A stretch of 64,000 bases of DNA, from the NCBI GenBank assembly GCA_905182995.1, contig CAJJDP010000021.1, positions 66,648-130,647 on the forward strand, given 5' to 3'. The stretch's first letter is position 1, and every line of letters starts with the position of its first letter. The notes beneath the pieces are model-generated. The model did not search any database. It saw nothing but the letters and a program-made list of their open reading frames with translations, and was not told the origin of the DNA. The position numbers and the translations under genes are program-made. Source of the stretch: Paramecium octaurelia (taxonomy: Eukaryota; Ciliophora; Oligohymenophorea; Peniculida; Parameciidae). Shown piece after piece: positions 63,245 to 64,000 of the stretch.

Positions 63245-64000
63245 ATGAATAACTATCATATTTACGATGAGATAGGAAAAGGCAAGTATTCAGTAGTGTA
63301 CAAGGGAAGAAAGAAGAAGACTATTGAATATATGGCAGTGAAATCATTGGAGAAGAGCAGACGGACAAAACTTTTGAATGAAGTATCAATTAATTTAAAT
63401 GAATCAGGTGAAAATGTTCTCTGGTCTTAAACACCCGAACATATTGAAGTTTTACCATTGGTATGAGACGCGTAATCATCTCTGGGTGATTTTGGAGTAT
63501 TGTCCAGGAGGCGATCTGATGGCACTAATTGAAGCGGATTAACAAGGCTTACAAGAAAACATAGTGTTGCGTTTCGTAAGGGACATGGCTGCAGGATTAA
63601 ACTATTTGCATTCCAAGGGCATAAGTGAGTCATTTGAAATTAAATATAGTCTATTGCGATTTGAGACCATCGAATGTGTTATTCAATGAATACGGAGTAG
63701 CCAAGCTCAGTGATTTGGGAAATGCAAAGCGTTTGGTGGACATGATATCAGCCACCATAGGTCCAGATGTTGAAATGTCGAAAAGAGGATCGCCCTATTA
63801 CATGGCACCAGAATTGTTTCATGAGGGTGGTGTGTACAGTTTTTAAAGTGATTTATGGGCTTTGGGATGTATTGCATATGAATTGTGTATTGGATAACCT
63901 CCATTTCAATGCAGCAGCTTTACTGAGTTGGTTGAGTTGATTTTGAATGCAGAAGTGAAACCATTAGAAGTCCAATGTTGGGATTTTATTAAGGGGTAAT
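63245..64000 (+). CDS. ULK4: RUNKEL/ULK4-type kinase, N-terminal part (cut by right edge)
   Basis: Two 25-nt introns; about 235 residues inside the window. MNNYHIYDEIGKGKYSVVYK, GRKKKTIEYMAVKSLEKSRR, HPNILKFYHWYETRNHLWV and LEYCPGGDLMALIEAD match the N-lobe of plant RUNKEL/TIO and animal ULK4. The catalytic loop is IIYCDLRPSNVLFN (HRD to YCD) and DFG is DLG (LSDLGNAKRL), as in this largely pseudo- or atypical-kinase family tied to cilia and cytokinesis. The SPYYMAPELF and DLWALGCIAYEL segments are normal. ARM/HEAT repeats expected in the C-terminal part lie beyond the window. Confidence 0.9.

Overview
The window is a stretch of ciliate macronuclear DNA, almost certainly Paramecium. Every convincing gene reads TAA and TAG as glutamine and uses TGA as the only stop. 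Base composition is strongly AT-rich, introns are tiny (mostly 20-33 nt, typically GTA...TAG), genes are packed on both strands with gaps often under 120 nt, and two genes encode secreted coiled-coil proteins that look like Paramecium trichocyst matrix proteins. Because TAA/TAG are sense codons, a standard-code ORF search fragments the genes; the coordinates here come from reading both strands with the ciliate code and removing introns. In most genes the spliced length is an exact multiple of three.

Layout. 0-10 kb: the N-terminal end of an IP3-receptor-like Ca2+ release channel (cut by the left edge), a trichocyst matrix protein, a hypothetical gene with a disturbed frame, an UNC119/PDE6D-type lipid-binding chaperone, an acyl-CoA oxidase and a 7TM receptor-like protein. 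10-18.5 kb: a PH-domain kinase with a degenerate DFG motif, a Pro/Tyr/Arg-rich low-complexity protein, a second trichocyst matrix protein (duplicated by a scaffold gap), a helical hypothetical protein and a Rab11-type GTPase. 18.7-42.5 kb is dominated by three giant multi-membrane PAS-containing proteins (two in tandem), interspersed with a PH/TBC-like protein, a 1,167-aa Gln-rich protein, a second 7TM protein and a macro-domain protein. 43-53 kb: an APC/C activator (Cdh1/Fizzy-related), a hotdog thioesterase-like protein, a Pumilio protein, a lipid-anchored AGC kinase, ribosomal protein SA and small hypotheticals. 53-64 kb: a C2 protein with a tail anchor, a long coiled-coil protein (3' part duplicated by a second gap), a ULK-like kinase, a possible decayed gene, a coiled-coil protein, the ribosome-assembly factor LTV1 and the start of a RUNKEL/ULK4-type kinase cut by the right edge.

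Two single-N gaps (14290 and 56420) each separate two 1.3-kb direct copies that match as far as I can read; these look like contig ends that overlap but were not merged, not biology. Apart from chance neighbours, the recurring theme is signalling and membrane traffic (Ca2+ channel, 7TM proteins, PAS receptors, Rab/TBC, C2, four kinases) plus regulated secretion (trichocyst matrix proteins). Apart from the assembly duplications I saw no mobile elements, CRISPR arrays, rRNA or tRNA genes.
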